DNA from: Ruegeria atlantica
Lineage (GTDB): Bacteria; Pseudomonadota; Alphaproteobacteria; Rhodobacterales; Rhodobacteraceae
Direction: 5' to 3'
DNA: 64,000 nt
Assembly (NCBI RefSeq): GCF_013032005.1
Contig: NZ_WQBE01000004.1
Location: 62,001 to 126,000 of the forward strand
Position numbers and translations under genes: made by a program. Shown here one piece after another: positions 26,135 to 35,714 of the stretch (position 1 is its first letter; each line of letters opens with the position of its first letter). The notes under the pieces are model-generated. The model was not told the origin of the DNA. It was given only the letters and a program-made list of their open reading frames with translations, and searched no databases.

Positions 26135-27046
26135 CTAGAAAGACCGCCAGAACTGAGCCTTGCGACGTAACGTCTTTGTCAGGCTGTAAAGCGCGGCACG
26201 CGCGATAGCAGGCTGCGATAGCGATTTCAGCAAAATGGCGCCTGAAACCCGAACCGGCAAATGGCCTTGCTTGTACCACCCAAAGCGCTGCGCGTCCGAG
26301 TACCCGGACAGATCGCAGAACTGACTGTAGTTTTTCAGCCAACATGCGGCCATTTCGGCCCCGGCAGCGTCTGTGTCTGCTGATACTCCACCGATCCGAA
26401 ACAGTGATATTGGGGCCTGCAACCGCTGGCCGGAATGGCCAGACAGGATCATTCGCAAAACCATGTCATAGTCCGCGGCGATACGGAATTGCAGGTCGTG
26501 ACCGCCCAATTCCTGAAACAACGCCCGTTTCAGGACCATCGCATTGTGACCGAATGGTAAGCGCTGCAAGATGGATTTCGGGGTTAGCCGACGGGCATGA
26601 CGGCGGTTGCCCTCATCATCGAAAAAGACGGTTTCACCATACACAAAATCGGGCTTATCGGGCTCGATAGCTTTTTGCACCCTCAACAGGCTGTCAGGGT
26701 CAGCAATCAGATCGTCCGAGTTAAGAAACAAGACATACTCGCCGCGACACCGATCAACCGCCTGGTTCATCGCGTCATACAGGCTTTTGTCTGCCTTACA
26801 GAAATACCGCACCGGAATGGGGTCGCCCGACTCCGAGAATTTCTGAATCGTGTCTTTCAGCAGGTCCTGCGTTCCGTCATCGGATTGGCCGTCCCAGATC
26901 ACATGCTCGATGTCACGGAGCTTTTGCGACTGCACGCTGTCCAGGGCGGCGAGGACTTGCACCTCGCGCCCTGCTTCGATCAGGTTCCGCGTAACGGTGA
27001 CGACCGAGATCAGCGGCCGATGATCCTGTTCAGGCGATTTGCTCAT
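26135..27046 (-). CDS. Family 2 glycosyltransferase
   Basis: A 303-aa GT-A fold enzyme. The nucleotide-sugar site begins at [29 protein letters not shown] and the DxD-like [13 protein letters not shown] follow, then [19 protein letters not shown]. The acceptor is unknown; similar proteins build capsule, LPS or exopolysaccharide. ATG 27046 lies inside the last codons of proS (17-bp overlap) with no RBS of its own, so it is probably translated from the proS mRNA. No other polysaccharide genes are nearby. Confidence 0.82.
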   Translation of the reverse strand: MSKSPEQDHRPLISVVTVTRNLIEAGREVQVLAALDSVQSQKLRDIEHVIWDGQSDDGTQDLLKDTIQKFSESGDPIPVRYFCKADKSLYDAMNQAVDRCRGEYVLFLNSDDLIADPDSLLRVQKAIEPDKPDFVYGETVFFDDEGNRRHARRLTPKSILQRLPFGHNAMVLKRALFQELGGHDLQFRIAADYDMVLRMILSGHSGQRLQAPISLFRIGGVSADTDAAGAEMAACWLKNYSQFCDLSGYSDAQRFGWYKQGHLPVRVSGAILLKSLSQPAIARAALYSLTKTLRRKAQFWRSF

Positions 27047-28370
27047 AGATTTCGGCAACTTTCGTGACGGCAGCTTCGGGGCTCAACTCCTCGCTTTCAC
27101 CGGTACGGCGGCAGGTCAGCTCAACGACGCCGTTTTTCAGACCCCGCGGCCCGACGGTGATACGCCACGGCAACCCGATCAGGTCCATGGTGGCAAACTT
27201 GCCCCCTGCCCGTTCGTTGCGGTCATCATACAGCGGCTCAAGACCCAGTGCGGTCAGCGCGCCATAGAGTTTGTCGCAGGCGGCGTCAGCCTCATCATCA
27301 CCCTGCTTGAGGTTTACGATACCGCAATGGAACGGTGTTACGCCCTCGGGCCAGATGATGCCCTTATCGTCATGGCTGGCTTCGATGATCGCACCGATCA
27401 GACGACTGACACCGATGCCATGGCTGCCCATATGGACCGGCGTTGGTTTGCCATCGGGGCCCTGAACGGTAGCGCCCATCGCCTCGGAATACTTGGTACC
27501 GAAATAGAAAATCTGCCCCACTTCGATCCCGCGCGCCACACGGCGGCGATCTTCGGGCACCTGATTGAACAGCGCCTCGTCATGGGTTTCGTCAGTGCGG
27601 GCGTATTTCGAGGTAAACTCTTCCAGAATGGCCTGACACTGCTCTCGGCTGTCATAGTCGATCTGACGGTCGCCAAACGTCAAGTCAGTGACGGCGCTGT
27701 CATAGAACACCTCGGATTCACCGGTTTCGGCCAGCACGAGGAATTCATGGGTGTTGTCTCCGCCGATCGGGCCGCTGTCCGCACGCATCGGGATCGCCTG
27801 CAGGCCCATGCGTTCATAGGTGCGCAGATAGGTAACCAGATGACGGTTATAGGCGTGCAGCGCGTCTTCCTTGGTCAGGTCGAAATTATACCCGTCCTTC
27901 ATGTAGAACTCGCGCCCCCGCATCACGCCAAAGCGCGGGCGGATCTCGTCACGGAACTTCCACTGGATTTGGTACAACGTCAGCGGCAGGTCCTTGTAGC
28001 TGCTGACGTGGCCGCGGAAGATATCGGTGACCAGCTCTTCGGCCGTGGGCGTGAACAGCATATCCCGGTCATGCCGGTCCTTCATACGCAGCATTTCCTG
28101 ACCGTAGTCATCATAGCGCCCGGATTCACGCCACAGGTCTGCCGATTGGATAATCGGCATCTGGATCGCGATATGGCCTGCGCGCGCCTGCTCTTCATGG
28201 ATGATGTTTTCCAACTTACGCAGAACTTTGAAACCCAGCGGCAGCCAGGAATAAATCCCGGCCGATGCTTGCTTGATCATCCCGGCGCGCAGCATCAGCC
28301 GGTGGCTGACGATCTGGGCCTCGGACGGGTTTTCCTTGAGAACGGGCAGAAAGTAACGGCTGAGGCGCAT
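27030..28370 (-). CDS. proS: Prolyl-tRNA synthetase
   Basis: A 446-aa class II ProRS. Motif 1 region ([28 protein letters not shown]), motif 2 ([26 protein letters not shown]) and the anticodon-binding C-terminus are present. At 446 residues it lacks the ~180-aa editing insertion of E. coli ProRS, the normal form in alphaproteobacteria. AAGG lies before the ATG. Confidence 0.96.
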   Translation of the reverse strand: MRLSRYFLPVLKENPSEAQIVSHRLMLRAGMIKQASAGIYSWLPLGFKVLRKLENIIHEEQARAGHIAIQMPIIQSADLWRESGRYDDYGQEMLRMKDRHDRDMLFTPTAEELVTDIFRGHVSSYKDLPLTLYQIQWKFRDEIRPRFGVMRGREFYMKDGYNFDLTKEDALHAYNRHLVTYLRTYERMGLQAIPMRADSGPIGGDNTHEFLVLAETGESEVFYDSAVTDLTFGDRQIDYDSREQCQAILEEFTSKYARTDETHDEALFNQVPEDRRRVARGIEVGQIFYFGTKYSEAMGATVQGPDGKPTPVHMGSHGIGVSRLIGAIIEASHDDKGIIWPEGVTPFHCGIVNLKQGDDEADAACDKLYGALTALGLEPLYDDRNERAGGKFATMDLIGLPWRITVGPRGLKNGVVELTCRRTGESEELSPEAAVTKVAEIYEQIA

Positions 28371-28505
28371 TGTATGACCTTCACGGGTGAGAATTCGACT
28401 TCAAAGGTCCTTATTCCAAAGCCCCGCCGGGGGCAATCGGCCATTGGTTATTTTGCGACCTCGGGACGGTCGGAATTTTGATTGACCCGCCAGCCAAGGT
28501 TTTCA

Positions 28506-29903
28506 ATGGTGGCTAAAATGCAAACCCATGAGGCGCCGATGCAAACCATTCAGGAACCCGCCCGTCAAATTCCCGTCGTTCACAAAACCGACGTTCTAGT
28601 CGTGGGCTCCGGCCCCGCGGGGCTGGCCGCTGCCTTGGCGGCAGCGCGCGCAGGGGCCGAAGTGTCTCTGGTCGACCGCTTTGGCTGCATGGGTGGCAAT
28701 ATCACCGCCGTGGGAGTCGAAGGATTTGCCTGGTACCGCCATGAGCAAACCGTCGAAGCAGGCGGCATTGGTCTGGAATTTGAAACCCGCGCCCGGGACA
28801 TGGGGGCAGCGGTGCCAGAGAGCCAGTCGCTCAGCTATGAGTTGGACAGCGAAGGGTTCAAACTGGTTGCTGACAAGCTGGTCGAAGAGGCCGGGGTGCA
28901 TCCGATGTTGCACCGTCAATTCGTTGCCCCAATCATGGATGGTGACCGGATCACCGGCGTCATCACCGAATCCAAAGCCGGACGTGAGGCGATTTTGGCC
29001 AAGGTAGTGATCGACGCCACCGGGGACGCGGATGTAGCCCATCGCGCAGGCGCGCCCACCTACAAGACCGCGCGCGAGGATATGATGGCCGCTTCGGTCA
29101 TGTTCCATCTGGCAGGCGTCGACAAGCGCGCCTTCATGGAGGGCGTCAAGGCCGACCCGCAGACCTATAAGGACTGGGGCGGCGGTGGCGAGTGGAACAT
29201 TGAAACCAGTGGTAAAGAGGACGACATGTTCTCACCCTTCGTCAAGAAACCGTTCCAGCAAGCCATCGAACAGGGTCTGATCCCACCGCATCTGAACACC
29301 ATCGCCGGCACTTGGGGCGCGGTCCACGATACGGGTGAGCTGACTTATATGAACCTGATCCATATGGACGGGATAGACGGCACTGATCCCGACAGCCTGA
29401 CCCGTGGCGAGATCGAGGGCCGTCGTCAATCGATGCTGGCCATCGAGGCGCTGCGCCGTTTCATGCCCGGCTGCGAAAACGCGCGTCTGCGGAATTTCGG
29501 CATGACCATCGGCATTCGCGACACCCGCAAGATCGATGCGATCTACAATATGACCGAGGACGACGCCCGGCATCAGGGTCGGTTCGAGGATACGATCGGC
29601 ATCTATCCCGAATTCATCGACGGCTATGGCATCCTGATCCTGCCGACCACGGGCCGGTATATGCATGTGCCCTACCGTTCAATGCTGCCGAAAGGCGTTA
29701 AGGGTCTGCTGGTTGCAGGCCGGTCGCACGGGGCGGACAAGGTGGCCCATGCCGCCACCCGCAATATGTCCTGCTGTGCGGTCATGGGTCAGGGTGCCGG
29801 GATTGCAGCCGCCCTGTCTCTGAAAAGCAATCAGGACTTGCATGGGCTGAACCTAGCCCCGGTTCATGCTGAACTTGACCGCCAAGGCGTCAGGGTTCAC
29901 TGA
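28506..29903 (+). CDS. FAD-dependent oxidoreductase (FAD_oxidored type)
   Basis: About 465 aa. A Rossmann FAD motif (DVLVVGSGPAGLAAALAAARAGA) is followed by LVDRFGCMGGNITAVGV, a signature of the PF12831 group, and a closing AATRNMSCCAVMGQGAGIAAAL. Substrate unknown; relatives act on various organic molecules. Start is uncertain: ATG 28506 has AAGG six bases upstream; ATG 28518 and 28539 are alternatives, and the frame opens at a TTG (28482). It overlaps the next gene by one base (TGATG), pointing to a two-enzyme unit. Confidence 0.75.
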   Translation: MVAKMQTHEAPMQTIQEPARQIPVVHKTDVLVVGSGPAGLAAALAAARAGAEVSLVDRFGCMGGNITAVGVEGFAWYRHEQTVEAGGIGLEFETRARDMGAAVPESQSLSYELDSEGFKLVADKLVEEAGVHPMLHRQFVAPIMDGDRITGVITESKAGREAILAKVVIDATGDADVAHRAGAPTYKTAREDMMAASVMFHLAGVDKRAFMEGVKADPQTYKDWGGGGEWNIETSGKEDDMFSPFVKKPFQQAIEQGLIPPHLNTIAGTWGAVHDTGELTYMNLIHMDGIDGTDPDSLTRGEIEGRRQSMLAIEALRRFMPGCENARLRNFGMTIGIRDTRKIDAIYNMTEDDARHQGRFEDTIGIYPEFIDGYGILILPTTGRYMHVPYRSMLPKGVKGLLVAGRSHGADKVAHAATRNMSCCAVMGQGAGIAAALSLKSNQDLHGLNLAPVHAELDRQGVRVH

Positions 29904-30877
29904 TGGGTCGCATTCCCACTATAGACATCGCCCCGCTGTTTAATGCGTCCCATGCGGATTATGAGCAGACCGTTCAGCAGGTCATCAGCGCCTGCACTGA
30001 TATCGGTTTTTTGTCGATCACCGGAACCGACATACCCACTGACACGGTTCAAAACATGCGCGCCTGTGTGCAGGCCATCTTTGACGTTGAAGAAGGTGCC
30101 AAGTGGGATCAGGCCATCACCCGCGACAATTATCGCGGGTTCATCCCGCTGGGGTTCTTCACCCCAAATGACGGGTCTGGCAAGGCGGACAAATACGAAG
30201 GCTACAAGTTGCACTATGAGGTCGCCAGCGATGCGCCGATCCGCAACGATTGTGCCTTGTACGGCCCGAATGTCTGGCCGTCGCAGGTGCCAGACGCTCG
30301 CGGAATGATCCTTGACTACTGGTCCCAACTCGACCGCGTTGCAGATGCCTTGCTGGGTGCATTGGAAACAGGACTGGGCCTGCCCGCGCGCCAATTGCGG
30401 GACGCTTTCCGCGATCCCATGACCAACATGACTCTGCTGCACTATCCGCCTCAAGCCCCCGATGAGGGCGGCTATGGCATTCATCCCCACAAGGACACCG
30501 ATGCCCTGACTATCATCGCCCCTGATCCCGTCGGCGGACTCGAGGTGCAAACCATGGACGATAGTTGGATCAGCCCTGATTGCCCGCCGGGAGGATTTGT
30601 CGTCAATATCGGAGACATGCTGGAACTATGGTCCGGCGGGAGGCTGAAATCTACGCCGCATCGGGTGGTGAATCGCTCGGGACAGGAACGTTACTCGTTT
30701 CCTTATTTTGCCGTGCCCCGCCATGACGTGGTGGTTACACCTCTGGTCGACCCCCTGCCCGGCTTTGATCGGCCCGCGGTACATTGCGGCCATTGGTCTG
30801 CGGAAATCTGGCGCACCAACTGGCCGGACGAGGCCGCCCATGACGCCACGCCTGAACTGGGAACGCTTAGCGATTAG
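29903..30877 (+). CDS. 2-oxoglutarate/Fe(II) oxygenase, isopenicillin-N-synthase family
   Basis: A 324-aa DIOX_N/2OG-FeII_Oxy protein. The N-terminus (IPTIDIAPLFNASH) is typical; the iron ligands are the His and Asp in GIHPHKDTDALTI and a distal His in TPHRVVNRSG, followed by the RYSFPYF pair that binds 2-oxoglutarate. It would hydroxylate or oxidise a small molecule. It begins within the stop codon of the FAD enzyme, so the two likely act in sequence on the same compound. Confidence 0.85.
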   Translation: MGRIPTIDIAPLFNASHADYEQTVQQVISACTDIGFLSITGTDIPTDTVQNMRACVQAIFDVEEGAKWDQAITRDNYRGFIPLGFFTPNDGSGKADKYEGYKLHYEVASDAPIRNDCALYGPNVWPSQVPDARGMILDYWSQLDRVADALLGALETGLGLPARQLRDAFRDPMTNMTLLHYPPQAPDEGGYGIHPHKDTDALTIIAPDPVGGLEVQTMDDSWISPDCPPGGFVVNIGDMLELWSGGRLKSTPHRVVNRSGQERYSFPYFAVPRHDVVVTPLVDPLPGFDRPAVHCGHWSAEIWRTNWPDEAAHDATPELGTLSD

Positions 30878-30968
30878 CGCCCGGGAAATGTACGGGCGAT
30901 GAAGCGCTTGCATCATGGGGCTGCATGCGCCAAGAACACTGGCAAGAGCCGAAAACAAGGGGACAGCC

Positions 30969-32042
30969 ATGGCTTTGCCGGTGAAGGATCAGCTCAGGTA
31001 CTGGGGCATAGCCGCTGTAGTTTTTGTGCTTCTATTGTGGGCACTTGGCGACGTTCTTTTGCCCTTTGTGATTGGCGGAGCAATCGCTTACTTCCTTGAT
31101 CCAATTGCAGACCGGCTGGAAAACTTGGGGCTGTCGCGAATGGCCGCAACTGGGATCATCACCATTGTCGGCGTTCTAGGATTTGTGCTGATGATACTGA
31201 TGGTTGTACCAGCACTGATCACTCAGTTGATTGACCTTGTCGAAGTGCTGCCCAGCCTGTTCAAAGAGCTGCGCGGCTTCATCGAAAAACAATTCCCATC
31301 CCTGCTGGATCGCGAATCCAGTTCGCATCAGGCGCTGGTCTCAATCGGTGAGACGTTGCAATCCAAGACCGGCGATGTGCTGCAATCGGTCGTTTCATCG
31401 CTTGGCTCAGCCATAAACGTGGTGGTTCTGCTGGTGATTGCCCCGGTTGTGGCCGTTTATCTGCTGATGGACTGGGATCGCATGATGGCCCGCATCGGAG
31501 AGCTGCTGCCCCGTGACCATGCCCCGACGATCAAGCGGCTGGCGGGTGAGATTGACGATGTTCTTGCCTCATTCGTCCGCGGCATGGGAACCGTCTGTCT
31601 AATCCTGGGCACTTATTACGCGGTTGCGCTGATGATCGTTGGTCTGCAATTCGGCCTGATCGTGGGCTTCATCGCAGGGCTCGTGACCTTCATCCCCTAT
31701 CTGGGTGCGCTGATTGGCGGCACGTTGGCTATCGGCCTTGCGCTGTTTCAGTTCTGGGGCGATTGGCTTCATATCGGCCTGGTGGCAGGCATCTTCGCGC
31801 TGGGACAGGTGACCGAGGGCAATTTCCTGACGCCCAAGCTGGTTGGCAGCTCGGTCGGGTTGCACCCTGTCTGGCTGTTGCTGGCCCTGTCCGTCTTTGG
31901 CGCGCTGTTCGGCTTTGTGGGTATGCTGGTTGCTGTTCCGGTTGCCGCAGCGCTGGGCGTGGTCGCCCGGTTCCTGACCTCAATCTATCTGGACAGCCGC
32001 CTGTATACCGGCCTCGACGGGTTGAAGCAGGAAGACGAATAA
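30969..32042 (+). CDS. AI-2E family transporter (PerM-like)
   Basis: A 357-aa membrane protein with about eight helices and the family features LPFVIGGAIAYFLDPIADRL near the N-terminus and LVTFIPYLGALIGGTLAIG and GLHPVWLLLALSVFGALFGF later. The family was named after an AI-2 exporter in E. coli, but most members have unknown substrates. AAGGGGACA is before ATG 30969. It ends at the base before hdaA begins. Confidence 0.85.
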   Translation: MALPVKDQLRYWGIAAVVFVLLLWALGDVLLPFVIGGAIAYFLDPIADRLENLGLSRMAATGIITIVGVLGFVLMILMVVPALITQLIDLVEVLPSLFKELRGFIEKQFPSLLDRESSSHQALVSIGETLQSKTGDVLQSVVSSLGSAINVVVLLVIAPVVAVYLLMDWDRMMARIGELLPRDHAPTIKRLAGEIDDVLASFVRGMGTVCLILGTYYAVALMIVGLQFGLIVGFIAGLVTFIPYLGALIGGTLAIGLALFQFWGDWLHIGLVAGIFALGQVTEGNFLTPKLVGSSVGLHPVWLLLALSVFGALFGFVGMLVAVPVAAALGVVARFLTSIYLDSRLYTGLDGLKQEDE

Positions 32043-32732
32043 ATGGCCCAACAACTCAGCTTTGATCTACCGGCCAAAACCGCACTGGGCCGCGAAGATT
32101 TTTTTGTCTCGCCCGCCAATGCGCTGGCTGTTGCGATGATCTCGGCGACGTCGTGGCCCGGCAACAAGCTGGTCCTCAGCGGCCCTGCCGGGTCTGGCAA
32201 AACGCATCTGGCCCATGTCTGGGCTGCCGAAACCGGCGGGCGGATCATTCAGGCCCGCGATGTGCGGTACGAAGACGTGCCCGCCTTGGCCAGCACTCCG
32301 ATAGCGGTCGAAGATATTCCGATGGTCGCAGGCGACCTCGATCAGCAGAAAACCCTGTTTCACCTGCACAATCTGGTGCTGGCAGAAGGCCATGCGTTGT
32401 TGATGACCGGGCGGTTGGCGCCAAAGCTGTGGGAACTGCCACTGCCCGATCTGCAAAGCCGGATCGAAGGGGCGCATCACGTGGCGCTGGACCCACCGGA
32501 CGATGCCCTTTTGGGGGCCGTTCTGGCCAAGCTGTTTGTCGACCGCCAACTGAATCCCGGACCAGACGTGATTGCCTATCTCGTCAAGCACATGGATCGG
32601 CGGTTCAAGACCGCAGCCGAGGTCGTAGCCCGGTTGGATCATCTGGCCTTGTCGGAAAAGCGGGAAATCACCCGCGCTCTTGCGATCCGGGTGCTAAACG
32701 CGGACATGACAGATGTCGCATCCGACAATTGA
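32043..32732 (+). CDS. hdaA: DnaA regulatory inactivator HdaA
   Basis: A 229-aa protein related to the AAA+ core of DnaA without its DNA-binding domain. Walker A is GPAGSGKTHLAHVW; the Walker B-like segment follows (IAVEDIPMVAG). HdaA with the beta clamp converts DnaA-ATP to DnaA-ADP and limits replication initiation. The AI-2E gene ends exactly where its ATG begins. Confidence 0.85.
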   Translation: MAQQLSFDLPAKTALGREDFFVSPANALAVAMISATSWPGNKLVLSGPAGSGKTHLAHVWAAETGGRIIQARDVRYEDVPALASTPIAVEDIPMVAGDLDQQKTLFHLHNLVLAEGHALLMTGRLAPKLWELPLPDLQSRIEGAHHVALDPPDDALLGAVLAKLFVDRQLNPGPDVIAYLVKHMDRRFKTAAEVVARLDHLALSEKREITRALAIRVLNADMTDVASDN

Positions 32733-32781
32733 CCCGCACACTGCGATTTCGCATTCTGCCACCCGAATATCTGGAAAAGAC

Positions 32782-34326
32782 ATGGATCAGATCGCAGAAG
32801 CCAAAATCCCGGACTGGGGATCGTTCGGCAAGCCCTTGTTCGACAACCCCGAGGCCCGCGCCCTGTCGCGGGTGGGCGTGGTCGATGTTGGATCGAACTC
32901 GGTCCGGATGGTAATCTTTGACGGGGCCGCGCGATCCCCGGCTTATTTCTACAATGAAAAGATAATGTGCGAGCTGGGTGCGGGCCTGTCGGAATCCGGG
33001 TGCCTTAACCCGCGCGGGCGCAAGCGTGCGCTGTCCGCTTTGCGCCGGTTTCAGCAATTGGCCAATGATCTGGACCTACCGGGCCTGCATGTCGTGGCAA
33101 CCGCTGCAGTGCGCGAAGCCAAGGATGGACCGGATTTTTGCAATCAGGTTCATTCGGAAACCGGTTTGACCGTTCAGGTCATAGACGGCGGCGAAGAGGC
33201 GCGCTTGTCCGCGCAGGGTGTGTTGCTGGGCTGGCCCGGGGCTTATGGCCTGATCTGCGACATTGGCGGTTCATCCATGGAACTGGCCGAGATTGGCGAC
33301 GGTCAAGTCGGGCGCCGTCTGACCTCGGCCCTGGGGCCATTGAAACTACGCGATATCAAGGGCGGGCGGCGCGCGCGCAAGGCCCATATCAAGGCCACCA
33401 TGGAAGAACTGCGGGATCAGCTGGGACCGCAGCGGGATCGCCTGTTTCTGGTGGGCGGCAGCTGGCGCGCCTTTGCACGTCTGGACATGCTGCGCCGGGG
33501 TTATCCACTGAACGTGCTGCATGAATACCGCATGACCACAAAGCAGGTCCGTGAGACCATAAAGTTCATCGAAAAAGGTGATCCGGATCAGCTGCGCAGT
33601 CAGGCGGGCGTGTCTAGTTCCCGCATGGCGCTAATCCCCTATGCGATGGACGTTCTGGCGCGGCTGATCCGCACCTTCAAACCCAAGGACATCGCGATCT
33701 CAAGCTATGGCATCCGCGAGGGGCTGCTGTACGAGCAAATGCCGCAAATCCTGCGCGACCGTGACCCGCTGATCGAAGCCAGCTACTTCTCCGAAGCCAA
33801 AGATGCCCGTCTGCCCGGATTTGGCAAACACCTTTTTGATTTCGTCATGCCGTTGTTCAAATCCGCTCCGGAGGCACGCGTGCGCCTGATCAAGGCAGCC
33901 TGCCTGCTGCATGACGTCAGCTGGCGCGCTCATCCTGATTACCGGGCCGAGATCTGTTTCGACAATGTCACCCGCGCCAATCTTGGCGGGCTGAAACATT
34001 CAGAACGGGTTTTTATCGGCCTTGCGCTGCAACACCGATATCGCAACAAGCGCGAGGGCAACCGGTTCGAGCCACTTTATAAACTGCTGGACGAGAAAGA
34101 TCAGAAACAGGCTGAAATTCTGGGCAAGGCCATGCGCTTTGGCGCCATGCTGTGGATGCACCACGATGTCAAAATGGGCACGCTGCGATTCTATCCCAAA
34201 AAGCGTCAGCTTGAACTGCGGCTGCCCAAAGCCGCAGAGCCATTGTTCAGTGAGGTGGCCGAAGCGCGCCTGAATTCCTTGGCGAATGCCCTAAAGTCAG
34301 AGGTTCACGTCACTATCCGAGGTTAG
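32782..34326 (+). CDS. ppx: Exopolyphosphatase/GppA family phosphatase
   Basis: A 514-aa protein of the actin-like Ppx/GppA family. The first phosphate loop is VGVVDVGSNSVRMVIFDG, the second GLICDIGGSSMELAEI; an HD-like helical C-terminal domain follows. It degrades polyphosphate or pppGpp. ATG 32782 has GGAAAAGA upstream; an in-frame ATG at 32713 would overlap hdaA. No polyphosphate kinase gene lies between hdaA and ppx. Confidence 0.86.
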   Translation: MDQIAEAKIPDWGSFGKPLFDNPEARALSRVGVVDVGSNSVRMVIFDGAARSPAYFYNEKIMCELGAGLSESGCLNPRGRKRALSALRRFQQLANDLDLPGLHVVATAAVREAKDGPDFCNQVHSETGLTVQVIDGGEEARLSAQGVLLGWPGAYGLICDIGGSSMELAEIGDGQVGRRLTSALGPLKLRDIKGGRRARKAHIKATMEELRDQLGPQRDRLFLVGGSWRAFARLDMLRRGYPLNVLHEYRMTTKQVRETIKFIEKGDPDQLRSQAGVSSSRMALIPYAMDVLARLIRTFKPKDIAISSYGIREGLLYEQMPQILRDRDPLIEASYFSEAKDARLPGFGKHLFDFVMPLFKSAPEARVRLIKAACLLHDVSWRAHPDYRAEICFDNVTRANLGGLKHSERVFIGLALQHRYRNKREGNRFEPLYKLLDEKDQKQAEILGKAMRFGAMLWMHHDVKMGTLRFYPKKRQLELRLPKAAEPLFSEVAEARLNSLANALKSEVHVTIRG

Positions 34327-34694
34327 ATTTCCGTCGCTCCGTCGGCTTCTTCTTCGATTTGCTCGGGCTCTTCTGGTTGATCCTCAGGCTTTTTGCGGAT
34401 GATGATATCCCCATTGGGCAATATCTCAGGTGCTTCATAGGCGCTCCAGTCCTCGATCTCACCCGCCAGTTCGGCCAGGGCTGGGCCCATCTCTTCAAAG
34501 AATGACTGCATTGCTGGGCCAAATTGGCTGACCAGCCCCTGCAAGTCTTCCAGCGCGGGTTCCATTTCCTTGCGCAAACCTTCAAAGAACAGCTCGGCCC
34601 CCTGCTCCATCAAGGATTTGCCGGTATCTTCCTCGGCATGTGCGGGCAAGGCCAGCGCGACCGATAACGCGCAGATCGCAATGAGATGTTTCAT
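34323..34694 (-). CDS. Exported acidic protein, conserved hypothetical
   Basis: A 123-aa protein with signal peptide (MKHLIAICALSVALALPAHA), a helical region with an amphipathic pattern (LMEQGAELFFEGLRKEMEPALEDL), and a strongly acidic Pro/Glu tail (PEDQPEEPEQIEEE). It is predicted periplasmic; function unknown. Its stop overlaps the ppx stop from the other strand. It is probably the last gene of the minus-strand run from 37528. Confidence 0.72.
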   Translation of the reverse strand: MKHLIAICALSVALALPAHAEEDTGKSLMEQGAELFFEGLRKEMEPALEDLQGLVSQFGPAMQSFFEEMGPALAELAGEIEDWSAYEAPEILPNGDIIIRKKPEDQPEEPEQIEEEADGATEI

Positions 34695-34732
34695 GTCAAA
34701 GAATATAAGCAGAGCCTTCCGTCGATAAAAGG

Positions 34733-35710
34733 TCACAACGCGATATCCAGAGTAACGGGGAAGTGGTCGGACGCGGTCAACAAGGCCTGATGCAAGTCCT
34801 CTGACGCACGAAGGCCTGCGTCTTTGAAAGGGTGCCAGATACGCCACGCCGGACGTTTGGCGCGCAGGTTTTCACTGACCATGATGTAGTCCAGCAGCGC
34901 CTCAAGATACCGCCCACCCTCGCGGGCAAACCGGGCGGTTGACGGCTCTGCGTCCGTCCCCGCAGCATGCGGGTCAAACAATCCGGTCTGCAGCAGTATT
35001 TCGACCGAGGATCGGCCAAACAGGTGTTCAAACTCATCCAGCCCCGGCCCATCGTTCAAATCGCCCAGCAGGATGACCTGTTCCTCGGCCTCGACATGCG
35101 CTTTGACACGCCGAGACAACCACACGGCCTGCGCCAGTTGCTTGCGGCGATTCGCGATCGAGATGCGGATCGCCTCATCCCGCGATCCCGCCCCGTGCGG
35201 GGCCTTGGATTTCAGATGCGCCCCGATCAGGCGAAGCTGCGCGCCGGATCGGATCTGCACCGCCAGTTCCATCGGGGGTTTGGAAAAACGCACAAGATCC
35301 TCGGTCGCATCGATATCGAGGTCGATATGGAACACGTCGTCGAACCTGGGGGCCGCATCGTTGCCCGCAACCGGGTCGTGCCGCGCTTGCAGCACATTCG
35401 GATCGTAAAGCAGCGCCAGCTCTTGATGGGTATCGTTGGGAAACCCCATCACCGCGTGTGAGGTGCGCAGATCAAACGCCTCGGCAAAATTCTGCAAAGC
35501 ACGGATGGTGTCCTGCGATTTCCCAGAATTGGGGGCTTCGACAATCAAAACTGCATCCGCGTCAATTGCCGTCAGAACCTTGGCGATGGCCTCGACCTGC
35601 TGCGCTTTGGTGACGTTGTGACGACCGGACCAGCGATCATTGACGACCAAATTATCATTGCGGTCAAACAGGTTGGCGAACCATTCTATATTGTAGGTCG
35701 CCAACCGCAT
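34733..35710 (-). CDS. Endonuclease/exonuclease/phosphatase family protein
   Basis: A 325-aa EEP-fold protein. The expected sites are visible: the N-terminal Asn in RLATYNIEWFANLF, an acidic catalytic residue in VLIVEAPNSG, the HLKSKAPHG loop, VILLGDLNDGPG (Asp-Leu-Asn) and ASDHFPVTL at the end (Asp-His). It may cut nucleic acids or phosphoesters; no signal peptide is present. It begins four bases after the DjlA-like gene stop, in one operon. Confidence 0.83.
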   Translation of the reverse strand: MRLATYNIEWFANLFDRNDNLVVNDRWSGRHNVTKAQQVEAIAKVLTAIDADAVLIVEAPNSGKSQDTIRALQNFAEAFDLRTSHAVMGFPNDTHQELALLYDPNVLQARHDPVAGNDAAPRFDDVFHIDLDIDATEDLVRFSKPPMELAVQIRSGAQLRLIGAHLKSKAPHGAGSRDEAIRISIANRRKQLAQAVWLSRRVKAHVEAEEQVILLGDLNDGPGLDEFEHLFGRSSVEILLQTGLFDPHAAGTDAEPSTARFAREGGRYLEALLDYIMVSENLRAKRPAWRIWHPFKDAGLRASEDLHQALLTASDHFPVTLDIAL

Positions 35711-35714
35711 TCGC

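Noticed and set aside
27039-28481. 480-codon plus-strand frame opposite proS
   Set aside because: Antisense shadow of prolyl-tRNA synthetase.
30878-30898. CGCCCG/CGGGCG repeat after the 2OG oxygenase gene
   Set aside because: Six pairs, no T-run, common by chance in GC-rich DNA.
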